Part shown: positions 8,466 to 17,827 of the stretch, in pieces | How positions within the stretch are numbered: position 1 is the first letter of the stretch | How the letters are laid out: each line of letters begins with the position of its first letter | Source of the DNA: Xanthobacter tagetidis | GTDB taxonomy: Bacteria; Pseudomonadota; Alphaproteobacteria; Rhizobiales; Xanthobacteraceae | NCBI RefSeq assembly: GCF_003667445.1 | Contig: NZ_RCTF01000006.1 | Coordinates: forward strand, 124,001 to 188,000 | Reading direction: 5' to 3' | Length of the DNA: 64,000 bases | Translations under genes and position numbers: made by a program | The notes under the pieces: model-generated | The model's database searches: none | Told to the model about the DNA's origin: nothing | What the model saw: the letters and a program-made list of their open reading frames with translations, nothing else

Positions 8466-9896
8466 ATGAAGATCTCGCGGCGCGATGCCACCTTCGGAGG
8501 CCTCGGCCTTCTTGCCACGACGCTCGGCGGCGCGCCGGCGCAGGCGGCATTCGACGGCCTCCGCGGCGTGGGCGCGGGCCTGGAGGATTTCTGGACCGCC
8601 ACCGACGCCTATATCTACGGCTATCCGCTCATCACCATGGAGATGACGCGCCGCGTCATGACCAACGTCGCGGCCCCGAAGGGCACGCGCGCGCCCATGG
8701 GCCAGCTCGTGCGCATGCGCGAATATCCCAACGCCGCGTTCCGCGACGTGACCGCGCCCAATGCCGACACGCTCTACACCACCGCCTTCGTGGACCTGGG
8801 CAAGGAGCCTTACGTGCTCTCGATCCCCGACATGAAGGACCGCTACTTCCTGTTCCCCATGCTGGACGGCTGGACCAACGTGTTCCAGGTGCCCGGCAAG
8901 CGCACCACCGGCACCGGCGCGCAGACCTATGCCATCACCGGGCCCGGCTGGACCGGCACGCTGCCTGCGGGCGTGACGCAGTACAAGTCGCCCACCGCGA
9001 TGGTGTGGATCCTCGGCCGCATATACTGCACCGGGACGCCGGAGGACTATGCCGCCGTCCATGCGCTGCAGGACCAGGTGAGCCTCGTGCCGCTGAGCGC
9101 CTACGGCAAGCCCTACACCCCGCCGGCCGGCAAGGTGAACCCGAAGACCGACATGAAGACGGCGGTGCGCGACCAGGTGAACGCCATGAGCGCGGTGGAA
9201 TTCTTCACCCTGCTCGCGCAGCTGATGATGACCAACCCGCCGGCGGCGGCCGATGCCCCCGCGCTCGCGAAGTTCGCGAGCATCGGCCTCGTGCCGGGCA
9301 AGCCGTTCGACAAGTCGAAGCTGAGGGCGGACTTCGCCAAGCGCATCCCGCAGATCGCGCAGGACCGCATCATGATCCAGTTCAAGATCAATGATGCGGT
9401 GAAGACCGTCAACGGCTGGACCTTCACCACCAAGACCGGCGAGTACGGCACCGACTACCTGATGCGCGCGCTCATCACCGCCATCGGCCTCGGCGCCAAC
9501 CGGCCGCAGGACGCGATCTACCCGACCTCGGAGAAGGCCGCGAACGGCAGCGCCTATGACGGCTCCAAGAAGTACGTGATGCGCTTCCCCAAGGGCCAGC
9601 TCCCGCCGGCGAAGGGCTTCTGGTCGCTCACCATGTATGACGGCTCGTTCTTCTTCGTGCCCAATGCGCTGAACCGCTATTCCATCAGTCCGCGCCAGAA
9701 CCTGAAGGCCAATCCGGACGGGTCCGTCGACCTCTATCTCCAGAAGGACAGCCCCGGCGCCGACAAGGAATCCAACTGGCTGCCCGCGCCGGCCGGCAAG
9801 TTCATCCTGATGCTGCGCCTGTACTGGCCCAACCCCGAGAACCCGTCGATCCTCGACGGCACCTGGAGCATTCCCGCGGTCACGCAGGCGAGCTGA
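8466..9896 (+). CDS. Exported DUF1254/DUF1214 protein
   Basis: A 476-residue protein with a twin-arginine-like leader (ISRRDATFGGLGLLA). The DUF1254 domain starts with the Y-I-Y-G-Y-P-L motif and has the P-N-A-D-T-L-Y-T-T-A-F-V-D-L core. The C-terminal DUF1214 domain has G-F-W-S-L-T-M-Y-D and a final N-W-L-P-A-P-A-G-K-F-I-L-M-L-R-L-Y-W-P. The family is common in environmental proteobacteria; its reaction is unsettled. The 274 bp upstream holds no gene. A strong hairpin terminator follows the stop codon. Confidence 0.9.
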   Translation: MKISRRDATFGGLGLLATTLGGAPAQAAFDGLRGVGAGLEDFWTATDAYIYGYPLITMEMTRRVMTNVAAPKGTRAPMGQLVRMREYPNAAFRDVTAPNADTLYTTAFVDLGKEPYVLSIPDMKDRYFLFPMLDGWTNVFQVPGKRTTGTGAQTYAITGPGWTGTLPAGVTQYKSPTAMVWILGRIYCTGTPEDYAAVHALQDQVSLVPLSAYGKPYTPPAGKVNPKTDMKTAVRDQVNAMSAVEFFTLLAQLMMTNPPAAADAPALAKFASIGLVPGKPFDKSKLRADFAKRIPQIAQDRIMIQFKINDAVKTVNGWTFTTKTGEYGTDYLMRALITAIGLGANRPQDAIYPTSEKAANGSAYDGSKKYVMRFPKGQLPPAKGFWSLTMYDGSFFFVPNALNRYSISPRQNLKANPDGSVDLYLQKDSPGADKESNWLPAPAGKFILMLRLYWPNPENPSILDGTWSIPAVTQAS

Positions 9897-9942
9897 GCGC
9901 GCAGGCACCGGCGCGCCCGGTGCCCCGCCACGCCGCCAAAGG

Positions 9943-9978
9943 AAAAGGGCCTTCCTGCTCGGCAGGAAGGCCCTTTTT
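9943..9978. terminator. Bidirectional rho-independent terminator
   Basis: A perfect 12-bp stem (GGGCCTTCCTGC, 9947-9958, with 9962-9973) has a 3-nt loop, with AAAA on the left and TTTTT on the right. It can end both the DUF1254 transcript and the convergent deacetylase transcript. Confidence 0.92.
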
Positions 9979-9994
9979 CAATTCGGGGAGACGA

Positions 9995-10927
9995 TCAGTA
10001 GAGGCCGGTTCCGGTCCCGCTGGTGCTGCGCACCGGAGTGGCCGGCGGACGCTGGGTGGATCCGGTGGTCGCGACCGGCTTCGGCTTGGGTGCGGGACTG
10101 CCGCTCGCCGCCGTCCCGGCCGGCTTCGGCTTCTTGGGCGGCGCCGGCTTCACCGCGGCGACCTTGGGCGGCTCCGGCTTGTTCATGGCGATCAGCTCGG
10201 TCACGGTGACGAACTTGAAGCCGCGCGCGAGCAGCGCGTCGAGCACCTTGGGCATCGCCTGCACGGTGGTCGGGTGGATGTCGTGCGCCAGGATGATGCC
10301 GCCCGGGCCGATCTGCTTCATGGTCAGTTCGTAGATCTTGTCGGGGTTCTTGTTCTTCCAGTCGAGGGTGTCGACCGACCAGTAGATGAAGGTCAGGTCG
10401 TACTTGTCCTCGATGTGCTTGCGCAGCGGCACAGACATGGCGCCATAAGGCGGGCGCAGATAGCGCGGCTTCTTGCCGGTGATCTTCTCGATCGCGTCGT
10501 TGGTCTGGGTGATCTGGCGGTCCGCCTCGGCGAGGCCGACCTTCGGCAGGATCGGGTGGTTCCAGGAGTGGTTCTCCACCTCGTGCCCCTGGGCCACCAT
10601 CTGCTTCAGGATTTCCGGGCTCTGCACCGCGCGGCTGCCGAGCACGAAGAAAGTCGCCTTGATGCCCCGCTGCTCCAGCATCTTCAGGAGCTTGTTGGTG
10701 GTCTCGGGGTTCGGCCCGTCGTCGAAGGTGATGGCGATATAGGGCCCGTCCACGTGCATGGACGAATAGGACGTGATCTTGGCCGGCGCCGCAGGCGCTC
10801 CGGACGGCGCGCTCGCGGTCGGGGCGGGGGCGGCGGCCGGGGGCGGCCCCATCATCTGGGCGGAGGCGGAGGAAAGCCCCAGCGTGCCTGCCGCCAGGAT
10901 GGCGCACAGCCTGAGAATGGTCTTCAC
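9995..10927 (-). CDS. Exported polysaccharide deacetylase (NodB domain)
   Basis: A carbohydrate esterase 4 family protein of 310 residues from a GTG start at 10927. That start places a signal peptide (KTILRLCAILAAGTLGLSSASA) at the N-terminus; longer frames add an Arg-rich stretch that spoils it. The NodB motifs are complete: TFDDGPN (Asp-Asp), HSWNHP (metal His-x3-His), RPPYG, WSVDTLDW and LAHDIH. It probably removes acetyl groups from a cell-wall or envelope polysaccharide. The C-terminal ~60 residues are a Pro/Lys/Ala-rich tail of the kind that contacts the cell wall. Confidence 0.92.
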   Translation of the reverse strand: MKTILRLCAILAAGTLGLSSASAQMMGPPPAAAPAPTASAPSGAPAAPAKITSYSSMHVDGPYIAITFDDGPNPETTNKLLKMLEQRGIKATFFVLGSRAVQSPEILKQMVAQGHEVENHSWNHPILPKVGLAEADRQITQTNDAIEKITGKKPRYLRPPYGAMSVPLRKHIEDKYDLTFIYWSVDTLDWKNKNPDKIYELTMKQIGPGGIILAHDIHPTTVQAMPKVLDALLARGFKFVTVTELIAMNKPEPPKVAAVKPAPPKKPKPAGTAASGSPAPKPKPVATTGSTQRPPATPVRSTSGTGTGLY

Positions 10928-11238
10928 GGTCAGGGGTCCCCCGAAACGGTGCCGGTCGCGATCATATCGCGGCCTCTGCACCCGACTGTTCACATGATGT
11001 GTCGATAAATTGTGAAACGATGAAGGCACGCGCGGATTTGCCTCGCTCTGTCAAAGGTGCTATCCACCGCGGCTTCACGAGGACGGCCCTGCCGATCCGC
11101 CGACCGGGCCTTGCGCCCGGAGGTCACCGCCCGACAGCGCGTTGCGCCCTCGGGCGTGCTTTGCGTTGGCTTTCATGCCGATGCGCGGACGGGCGGCCTG
11201 GCCCCCGTCGCGCGTGAAACCCGAACCCACGGACGCTC
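10928..11238. other. Divergent intergenic region, deacetylase / ffh
   Basis: This 311-bp gap separates two divergent starts. A relatively AT-rich patch lies at about 10985-11045 (TGATGTGTCGATAAATTGTG) and probably holds the promoters of both genes. No RNA gene or convincing small ORF was found in it. Confidence 0.5.
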
Positions 11239-12777
11239 ATGTTCGATACCCTTTCCGACCGCCTCGGCGGCATACTCGACAAGCTGAAGCGGCGCGGCGC
11301 TCTCACCGAGGCCGACGTCGGCGAGGCCATGCGCGAGGTGCGCCGCGCGCTGATCGAGGCGGACGTGGCGCTGGACGTGGTACGCTCCTTCACCGACCGG
11401 GTGAAGAGCCGCGCCGTCGGCATCGAGGTCATCAAGTCCGTCACCCCGGGCCAGATGGTGGTGAAGATCGTCCACGACGAGCTCGTGGCGACGCTCGGCT
11501 CCGACGCCGACCCCATCGATTTGAACGCCCCCGCCCCGGTGCCGATCCTGATGGTCGGCCTGCAGGGCTCGGGCAAGACCACCTCCACCGCCAAGATCGC
11601 CAAGCGCCTCACCGAACGCGGCAAGCGCAAGGTGCTGATGGCCTCGCTCGACACCCGCCGTCCGGCGGCCATGGAGCAGCTGGCGACGCTCGGCAAGCAG
11701 GTGGAGGTCGCGACCCTTCCCATCGTCGCCGGCCAGTCTGCGGTGCAGATCGCCAAGCGCGCCATCGAGGCGGCCAAGCTCGGCGGCTACGACGTGGTGA
11801 TGCTCGACACCGCCGGCCGCGTGACGCTGGACGAGGCGCTGATGGCCGAGGTGGCCGAGGTGAAGGCCGCCACCCACCCGCACGAGGTGCTGCTGGTCGC
11901 CGACAGCCTCACCGGCCAGGACGCGGTGAACACCGCCAAGGCGTTCGACGGCCGCGTCGGCCTCACCGGCATCGTGCTGACCCGCGCCGACGGCGATGGT
12001 CGCGGTGGTGCGGCTCTTTCCATGCGCGCCGTCACCGGCAAGCCCATCAAGCTCATGGGCACCGGCGAGAAGATGGACGCGCTGGAGGATTTCGATCCCC
12101 ACCGCGTGGCCGGCCGCATCCTCGGCATGGGCGACGTGGTGGCGCTGGTCGAGAAGGCCGCCGAGAACATCGACATCGAGAAGGCCAAGGCCGTCGCCGA
12201 GAAGATGCGCAAGGGCGCCTTCGACCTCGACGACCTGCGCGAGCAGCTCAACCAGATGCAGAAGCTCGGCGGCATGAGCGGGCTCATGGGCATGCTGCCC
12301 GGCGTCGCCAAGATGAAGAACCAGATCGCCAGCGCCAATCTCGACGAGAAGCTGTTCAAGCGGCAGGTAGCGATCATCAATTCCATGACGCCCAAGGAGC
12401 GCCGCCTGCCGAAGCTGCTCGACGCCTCGCGCAAGCGCCGCATCGCGGCCGGCTCCGGCACCAAGGTGGAGGAGATCAACCGCCTCCTGAAGATGCACCG
12501 CCAGATGGCCGACATGATGAAGGCCATGGGCGGCGCCGCCGGCAAGCGCGGTCCGCTCGCGGGCCTTGCCGGCATGATGGGCATGGGCGGCGGCGGCCCC
12601 TCCCCCGAAATGCTCAAGCAGATGGCCGAGAAGATGCCGGGCGGCGGTGGCGGCGGCGGCCTGCCGCCGAACTTCCCCGGATTGCCCGGCGGCGGCCTGC
12701 CCCCGACCTTCCCCGGCGGCCTCCCCGGCCTGCCGAAGGGCTTTCCTGGATTGGGAGGGCCCGGCAAGAAGAAGTGA
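11239..12777 (+). CDS. ffh: Signal recognition particle GTPase Ffh
   Basis: Ffh binds signal sequences emerging from the ribosome and, with 4.5S RNA and FtsY, targets nascent membrane proteins. The 512-residue protein has the N-domain helices, the P-loop [13 protein letters not shown] (~residues 107-119), DTAGR, the [10 protein letters not shown] closing loop, and a Met-rich M domain with the [21 protein letters not shown] finger region. The C-terminus is extended by a Gly/Pro-rich low-complexity tail of about 60 residues with repeated FPG and LPG units, ending in KKK. rpsP follows after a paired palindromic repeat. Confidence 0.97.
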   Translation: MFDTLSDRLGGILDKLKRRGALTEADVGEAMREVRRALIEADVALDVVRSFTDRVKSRAVGIEVIKSVTPGQMVVKIVHDELVATLGSDADPIDLNAPAPVPILMVGLQGSGKTTSTAKIAKRLTERGKRKVLMASLDTRRPAAMEQLATLGKQVEVATLPIVAGQSAVQIAKRAIEAAKLGGYDVVMLDTAGRVTLDEALMAEVAEVKAATHPHEVLLVADSLTGQDAVNTAKAFDGRVGLTGIVLTRADGDGRGGAALSMRAVTGKPIKLMGTGEKMDALEDFDPHRVAGRILGMGDVVALVEKAAENIDIEKAKAVAEKMRKGAFDLDDLREQLNQMQKLGGMSGLMGMLPGVAKMKNQIASANLDEKLFKRQVAIINSMTPKERRLPKLLDASRKRRIAAGSGTKVEEINRLLKMHRQMADMMKAMGGAAGKRGPLAGLAGMMGMGGGGPSPEMLKQMAEKMPGGGGGGGLPPNFPGLPGGGLPPTFPGGLPGLPKGFPGLGGPGKKK

Positions 12778-12796
12778 CGACGTCCCCCATTTGCGT

Positions 12797-12904
12797 GCCG
12801 TCATCCCCCGGCTTGTCCGGGGGATCCACGTCGGGCCGGGTCCGACCTTCGATGGTCAGGCCAGCGGCACCGTGGATGCCCCGGACAAGCCGGGGCATGA
12901 CGGC
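12797..12904. repeat. Paired inverted REP-like element (BIME-like), copy 1
   Basis: Two mirror-image units (12797-12830 and 12871-12904) flank about 40 bp of unique sequence between ffh and rpsP. Each unit is itself a hairpin around CCGGCTTGTCCGG and its complement. The outer ends, GCCGTCAT and ATGACGGC, also pair. Related elements lie at 13383, 15033 and 43047. Confidence 0.88.
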
Positions 12905-12958
12905 CGAAAGATCAGTTCCGACCGAAACACATCCATCGACTTAAAAAGGAAGAACCCC

Positions 12959-13321
12959 ATGTCCCTGAAGATCCGTCTCGCCCGCGGCGGCGCCAAGAAG
13001 CGTCCCTATTACCGCATCGTCGTCGCCGATTCGCGCTCGCCGCGCGACGGCCGCTTCATCGAGAAGATCGGCTCCTTCAACCCGCTGCTGGCCAAGGATG
13101 CGGCTGAGCGCGTGGTGCTCGACACCGAGAAGGCCAAGGCTTGGCTCGACAAGGGCGCCCAGCCGACCGACCGCGTGGCCCGCTTCCTCGACGCCGCCGG
13201 CCTCCTGAAGCGCGAGGCGAAGAACAACCCGAAGAAGGCCGAGCCCGGCGAGAAGGCCAAGGAGCGCGCCAAGGAGCGGGCCGAGAAGGCCGCCGCCCCC
13301 GCCGAGGAAGCCGGCGCCTGA
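12959..13321 (+). CDS. rpsP: 30S ribosomal protein S16 (bS16)
   Basis: A 120-residue S16 with the canonical N-terminus [20 protein letters not shown], the [16 protein letters not shown] segment and a conserved [10 protein letters not shown]. The C-terminal extension is Lys/Glu/Ala-rich, as in other alphaproteobacteria. The ATG at 12959 follows AAGGAAGA. Here rpsP is followed by pepA and not by the usual rimM-trmD-rplS genes. Confidence 0.97.
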   Translation: MSLKIRLARGGAKKRPYYRIVVADSRSPRDGRFIEKIGSFNPLLAKDAAERVVLDTEKAKAWLDKGAQPTDRVARFLDAAGLLKREAKNNPKKAEPGEKAKERAKERAEKAAAPAEEAGA

Positions 13322-13382
13322 GGGCTCCCGCTTGCCGTGAGCGGCCCGGCCCGATGGTCAACGCCGCTTTGACCTGACCGCT

Positions 13383-13416
13383 CCGTCATGCCCCGGCCCG
13401 TCCGGAGGATGACGGG
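13383..13416. repeat. REP-like palindrome, single degenerate copy
   Basis: One 34-bp palindrome (ends CCGTCAT and ATGACGGG) resembles a unit of the paired elements at 12797 and 15033 with the spacer collapsed. It lies between rpsP and pepA. Confidence 0.7.
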
Positions 13417-13506
13417 GCGCCAAGGGAACGTGCCGCTGCTGCGTCTCGCTCTGCCAAAGATCGTCCTGCGCCGGCGCGCGCCGGCTGTCCCCGCCTGGAG
13501 CCCTTC

Positions 13507-15000
13507 ATGTCCGAGCCCGTCACCGTCTCGTTTGCCAAGCACAACGCGGCGCCGAAGGGCGTCGTCGTCGTCCTCACCGACGAGAGCCTCGCCTTCGGCG
13601 CGGCGACCCAGAAGCTGGTGAAGGGCGCGGACGCCGCGCTCACCCGCGCCTTCGACGCCGAGCGCTACAAGGGCAAGGCCTGGACCGGGCTCGATCTGCT
13701 GGCCCCGGCCGGCCTTGAGGCGCCGCGCCTGATCGTGATCTCAGTGGGCAAGGCCAGGGAGCTGAAGAGCTCCGACTTCCTCAAGCTCGGCGGCCTCGTC
13801 GCCGGCAAGATACCCGCCTCCGCCCGCGAGGCGACGCTGGTGCTGGATCTGCCGGGCGCCAAGGTCTCCGCCGACGACGCGGCCGAGGTGGGGCTGGGCA
13901 TCGCGCTGCGCAGCTACAGCTTCGACCGCTACAAGACCAAGAAGAAGGACGAGGCCGATCACGGCACGCTCGCCGTGACCCTGCTGGTGGCCGACGAGCC
14001 GGCGGCCAAGCGCGCTTATGCCGCCAAGGAGGCGGTGGCCGACGGCGTCATTCTCGCCCGCGACCTCGTCAACGAGCCGCCGAACGTGCTCGACCCGCCG
14101 GAATTCGCCCGCCGCGCCGAGGCGCTGAAGAAGGTGGGCGTCGAGGTGGAAGTGTTCGACGACGCCGACCTCGCCCGCCTCGGCATGCGCGCGCTGCTCG
14201 GCGTCGGCCAGGGCTCCATCAAGGAAAGCCGCGTCGTCGTCATGCAGTGGCGCGGCGGCGCCAAGGGTGACGCGCCGGTCGCCTTCATCGGCAAGGGCGT
14301 GACCTTCGACACCGGCGGCATCTCCATCAAGCCGGCATTGGGCATGGAGGACATGAAGGGCGACATGGGCGGGGCCGCCTGCGTCACCGGCCTCATGCAC
14401 GCGCTCGCCGCCCGCAAGGCGAAGGTGAACGCGGTGGGCGTCATCGGCATCGTGGAGAACATGCCCGACGGCGCCGCCCAGCGCCCCGGCGACATCGTCA
14501 CCTCGCTGTCCGGCCAGACCATCGAGATCGTCAACACCGACGCCGAGGGCCGCCTGGTTCTGGCGGACGTGCTCTGGTACGCCAAGGAGCGCTTCAAGCC
14601 GAAGTTCATGATCGACCTCGCGACGCTCACCGGCGCCATCCTGGTGGCGCTGGGCAGCGACCATGCGGGCCTGTTCTCGAACGACAACGAGCTGGCCGAG
14701 CGCCTCGCCAAAGCGGGCCAGGAGACCGGCGAGAAGGTGTGGCGCCTGCCGCTCGGGCAGGAATACGACAAGCTGATCGACAGCAAGTTCGCCGACATGA
14801 AGAACACCGGCGGCCGCAATGCCGGCTCGATCACGGCGGCCCAGTTCCTCAAGCGCTTCGTGGACAAGACCCCCTGGGCGCATCTCGACGTCGCCGGCAC
14901 CGCCATGTCCTCGCCGCCGAGCGACATCAACAAGAGCTGGGGCTCGGGCTGGGGCGTGCGCCTGCTCAACCAGCTGGTGAAGGACCACTACGAGGGGTGA
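13507..15000 (+). CDS. pepA: Leucyl aminopeptidase (M17)
   Basis: A 497-residue M17 family metallopeptidase that releases N-terminal residues, using two metal ions in a hexamer. The C-terminal catalytic half contains [15 protein letters not shown], the MKGDMGGAA loop and the [17 protein letters not shown] signature. The closing [20 protein letters not shown] matches the family end. In some bacteria PepA also binds DNA in Xer recombination. The ATG at 13507 follows GGAG. holC, a common neighbour of pepA, comes next. Confidence 0.97.
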   Translation: MSEPVTVSFAKHNAAPKGVVVVLTDESLAFGAATQKLVKGADAALTRAFDAERYKGKAWTGLDLLAPAGLEAPRLIVISVGKARELKSSDFLKLGGLVAGKIPASAREATLVLDLPGAKVSADDAAEVGLGIALRSYSFDRYKTKKKDEADHGTLAVTLLVADEPAAKRAYAAKEAVADGVILARDLVNEPPNVLDPPEFARRAEALKKVGVEVEVFDDADLARLGMRALLGVGQGSIKESRVVVMQWRGGAKGDAPVAFIGKGVTFDTGGISIKPALGMEDMKGDMGGAACVTGLMHALAARKAKVNAVGVIGIVENMPDGAAQRPGDIVTSLSGQTIEIVNTDAEGRLVLADVLWYAKERFKPKFMIDLATLTGAILVALGSDHAGLFSNDNELAERLAKAGQETGEKVWRLPLGQEYDKLIDSKFADMKNTGGRNAGSITAAQFLKRFVDKTPWAHLDVAGTAMSSPPSDINKSWGSGWGVRLLNQLVKDHYEG

Positions 15001-15032
15001 GGCTGGGGCGGCGTTCGCCGCCGCTCCCACGC

Positions 15033-15108
15033 GCCGTCATGCTCCGGCTCGACCGGAGCATCCACGGACCGCCGGATGGGTCCTCCGGTCAAGCCGGAGG
15101 ACGACGGC
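15033..15108. repeat. Paired inverted REP-like element, copy 3
   Basis: Between pepA and holC two inverted units (GCTCCGGCTCGACCGGAGC, then TCCTCCGGTCAAGCCGGAGGA) lie about 18 bp apart. The outer flanks GCCGTCAT and ACGACGGC are partly complementary. Confidence 0.85.
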
Positions 15109-15148
15109 GGTTCAACGGGCATCGGGACGAACGAGAGGGGCTGCCGCC

Positions 15149-15598
15149 ATGACCGACATCCTCTTCTACCACCTCGAACGCCGCCCGCTCGAAGCGGTGC
15201 TGCCAGCGCTGCTGGAGAAGTCGCTGGAGCGCAGCTGGCGGTGCGTGGTGGAGTGCGGCTCGGCCGAGCGGCGCGATGCGCTCGACGCGCATCTGTGGAC
15301 CTACAGCGAGGCGTCCTTCCTGCCCCACGGCACGGATGCGCAGCCCCAGCCCGAGCGCCAGCCGGTGCTGATCGCGACCTCCGACGCGAACCCCAACGGC
15401 GCCACGGTGCGCTTCCTGGTGGACGGCGTGGCCCTGCCCGATCCCGCCCCCTATGAGCGCCTGGTCTACCTGTTCGACGGGCGCGACGACGAGCAGGTGG
15501 CCGCCGCGCGCGAGCGCTGGAAGGAGGCGAAGGCGCTGGGCGCCGCCCTCACCTACTGGCAGCAGGACGAGAACGGGCGCTGGGTGCGCAAGGCCTGA
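15149..15598 (+). CDS. holC: DNA polymerase III chi subunit
   Basis: A 149-residue protein with the chi-family start MTDILFYHLERRPLEAVLPALLEKS, a central ALDAHLWTYSEASFLPHG segment and a YWQQDENGRWVRKA end. Chi links the clamp-loader complex to single-stranded DNA-binding protein. Its position immediately after pepA is the typical order. It ends 12 bp before the convergent holin-like gene. Confidence 0.95.
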   Translation: MTDILFYHLERRPLEAVLPALLEKSLERSWRCVVECGSAERRDALDAHLWTYSEASFLPHGTDAQPQPERQPVLIATSDANPNGATVRFLVDGVALPDPAPYERLVYLFDGRDDEQVAAARERWKEAKALGAALTYWQQDENGRWVRKA

Positions 15599-15610
15599 GG
15601 GACGGCCGCT

Positions 15611-16093
15611 TCAGCCGGAGGCCCCGCCGCCCCCGCGGCCGCGCAGCATCTTCATGACATAGCCGAAGATGGTGAGGGCGATGCTCGGCAGCGCGGTGTC
15701 GAACGGCGAGCGGACGAAGGCGGCGAGGCGCTGGGCCTGGCCGCCGACGACCTTCAGTTCGGTGCTCACCGCCAGCAGCGCCGCCTCGTGCACCTGGGTC
15801 GCCACCTGATCCTCGCGGCCCGGCTTGATGGCCGAGGCGATCAGCACCAGCACCAGCGCCACCACCAGCCCCACGCCGCCGCTGATGGCGGCCGCGGCCT
15901 TGGTGCCGTAGGCCTCCTCCAGCAGCAGGAAGCCGGCGAAGGCGAACATGCCGAACGCGCTCGCGGCGACGAGGCCGGCGAACACGAACAGCACCGAGCG
16001 CGCCGCCAGCCGCCGCATGGCGAGCTCGGCGATGATGAGGTCCGCCTTCAAAAGGATGCGCAGGTTGCGCACCAGCGTGTCCATATCGTTCAT
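15611..16093 (-). CDS. Holin-superfamily (PF07332-like) membrane protein
   Basis: A 160-residue protein with an N-terminal amphipathic helix (MNDMDTLVRNLRILLKADL), two close transmembrane helices (residues ~38-95) and a C-terminal helical region ending in a Gly-rich tail. This matches the chromosomal phage-holin III-like family found across Hyphomicrobiales. It is not accompanied by phage genes, so an envelope role is more likely than lysis. Its ATG overlaps the stop of the upstream DUF883-like gene (ATGA), so the two are co-translated. Confidence 0.75.
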   Translation of the reverse strand: MNDMDTLVRNLRILLKADLIIAELAMRRLAARSVLFVFAGLVAASAFGMFAFAGFLLLEEAYGTKAAAAISGGVGLVVALVLVLIASAIKPGREDQVATQVHEAALLAVSTELKVVGGQAQRLAAFVRSPFDTALPSIALTIFGYVMKMLRGRGGGGASG

Positions 16094-16419
16094 CGCCGTC
16101 TCCAGACCTTCCCCAGCACGAAGCCGGCGAGGAGGCATCCCGCCACCAGCGCCAGCGGATGCGCCACCACGGCCGCGCGCGCCTTGGCCTCGGCATCTTC
16201 CGCAAAGCCAGCGAAGTCCGAGGCGACGCGGCGCGCATCCTTGAGCGCGTCCTCGGCCGTGGGCCGCACCGCCTCGTAGGCGTCCTCCGCGGCGCGGCGG
16301 GCGCCGGAGCGCGCGCGCGCCTCCACGTCGACCGCGCGACGCGCCAACTCCGCCCCAACCGATTCCAGCTCGCCCTTGAGCGCCGCCAGACGTGCCACCA
16401 CCGGATCCCGAGCGCCCAT
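16090..16419 (-). CDS. DUF883/ElaB-like ribosome- or membrane-associated helical protein
   Basis: A 109-residue protein: a long Ala/Glu/Arg helix with periodic small residues, followed by one C-terminal transmembrane helix (VVAHPLALVAGCLLAGFVLG) and a basic end WRRR. This layout matches ElaB/YqjD-type C-tail-anchored proteins. The start at 16419 is preferred over one five codons upstream because GGAGG sits 6 nt before it. The gene overlaps the following holin-like gene by 4 bp. Confidence 0.75.
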   Translation of the reverse strand: MGARDPVVARLAALKGELESVGAELARRAVDVEARARSGARRAAEDAYEAVRPTAEDALKDARRVASDFAGFAEDAEAKARAAVVAHPLALVAGCLLAGFVLGKVWRRR

Positions 16420-16580
16420 GTGCGCCTCCTTCACTCTTCTGGCCGCGCCGGGGCGCCGCGCGGCCGCCTCGATGGAGCCCCCTCCCCCCTTCTCCTGTCA
16501 AGCGGCAGGACCGCCATTGACCGCAGCGGGGTTCGGGCGCACATCCGCCCCTCGTCAGGGGAAACGCCCGGAGAGCGAAG

Positions 16581-17210
16581 ATGGCGCGCCACATCGACTA
16601 TTATTTTTCGACCCCCTCGCCCTGGACCTTCATGGGCCATGCCCCGTTCATGGATCTGGTGCGCACCTACAGCCTCGACGTGGCGTTCCGGCCGGTGGCG
16701 CTCGGCCCGGTTTTCGCGGAAACCGGCGGCTTGCCGTTGCCCAAGCGCGCGCCGGCGCGCCAGGACTACCGCCTGGTGGAGCTGCAGCGCTGGCGCGTGA
16801 AGCGCAATGTGGAGCTGAACATCCACCCGCGCTTCTGGCCGTTCGACCAGACCCGCGCCGACCAGACGATCATCGCCGCGCTCCAGGCCGGCCTGCCTGT
16901 GGACGCGCTGATGCGCCGCATCTTCGCGGGGGTCTGGCAGCGCGAGGAGAACCTCGCCGATCCGGCCACCCTGGCGGCGATCGCCGACGAGGTGGGGCTG
17001 CCGGGAAGCTCGCTGGTGCTCGCCGCGGAGAGCGAAGCCGCCGCCAGCGCCTATGACGAGAACCGCGCCCTTGCGATCGCCGCCGGCGTGTTCGGCGCGC
17101 CGTCTTACGTGCTGGACGGCGAGGTGTTCTGGGGCCAGGACCGCCTCGACCTGCTCGCCGACGCCCTCGCCAGCGGGCGGTCGCCCTACCGGCCGATCAA
17201 GGCGCAGTGA
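16581..17210 (+). CDS. DsbA-fold 2-hydroxychromene-2-carboxylate isomerase-like protein
   Basis: A 209-residue thioredoxin-fold protein of the HCCA isomerase/kappa-GST group: YYFSTPSPWTFMGH at the active-site Ser/Thr-Pro position, a helical insertion, and GVFGAPSYVLDGEVFWGQDRLDLL as the cis-Pro and C-terminal motif. These enzymes use glutathione in aromatic ring-cleavage pathways, but many family members have no defined substrate. No aromatic degradation genes are nearby, so the physiological role is open. GGAGAG precedes the ATG. Confidence 0.85.
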   Translation: MARHIDYYFSTPSPWTFMGHAPFMDLVRTYSLDVAFRPVALGPVFAETGGLPLPKRAPARQDYRLVELQRWRVKRNVELNIHPRFWPFDQTRADQTIIAALQAGLPVDALMRRIFAGVWQREENLADPATLAAIADEVGLPGSSLVLAAESEAAASAYDENRALAIAAGVFGAPSYVLDGEVFWGQDRLDLLADALASGRSPYRPIKAQ

Positions 17211-17339
17211 CGGGCCGGCCCCGGTTCGGCCGCGATCGGCGGCGAGCATAGGGCAACGCGCCGGTCCCCCACAGCGGGGGGCCGGACGTGCCCTGCCGCC
17301 CGCATGCGCGGGCCGCGACGAGACGAGACGGAGGCCGCC

Positions 17340-17798
17340 ATGATCCGCCATCGCCTGACGCTCCTGATTGCCGGCGCAATGCTGGCCGTGCCGGCGGGCC
17401 TCGCCGCGGCGCAGACCGGCGCCGGGCGCCAGGGGCTGCCCACCGTGGCGCCGGAGACGGCGGTTGGCGACGGGCCGCGCTTCGCCTTCGCCCCGGTGGA
17501 GGGCGGCACGCTGAAGCTCGACACGCGGACCGGTCTCGTATCGATCTGCGCCAAGGGGCCGGCGGGCTTTGCCTGCGAGGCGGTGCCGGACAGCCGCGAC
17601 GCCTATGAGGCGGAGATCGCCCGGCTGCAGCAGGAGATCGCCGCGCTCAAGGCCGGCCGCCCGGGCGCCGCACCGACGCCGGCGCCCGGCGATCCGTCCG
17701 AACTGGACGCGGCGCTCGACTATGCCGAGCGCATGTATTCCCGGCTGAAGTCCTTCATCGACCGCCTGCGCACCAATGAGGGTCAGGAGCCTCTGTAG
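17340..17798 (+). CDS. Exported hypothetical protein with short coiled coil
   Basis: A 152-residue protein with a Sec signal peptide (IRHRLTLLIAGAMLAVPAGLAAAQ). A small domain follows (FAFAPVEGGTLKLDTRTGLVSIC...FACEAVPD) with a likely Cys pair, then a heptad-rich helix (EAEIARLQQEIAALKAG), a Pro-rich linker and a final amphipathic helix. The pattern recurs in small Hyphomicrobiales periplasmic proteins; no function is known. GGAGG lies 6 nt before the ATG. Confidence 0.75.
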   Translation: MIRHRLTLLIAGAMLAVPAGLAAAQTGAGRQGLPTVAPETAVGDGPRFAFAPVEGGTLKLDTRTGLVSICAKGPAGFACEAVPDSRDAYEAEIARLQQEIAALKAGRPGAAPTPAPGDPSELDAALDYAERMYSRLKSFIDRLRTNEGQEPL

Positions 17799-17827
17799 GC
17801 CGGGGCTCCCGGGTCCGCGCCGCCCGC

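Noticed and set aside
15611..16419. Possible prophage remnant because of a holin-family protein
   Set aside because: No other phage genes are nearby, and this holin-like/DUF883-like pair is a common chromosomal arrangement in the group.
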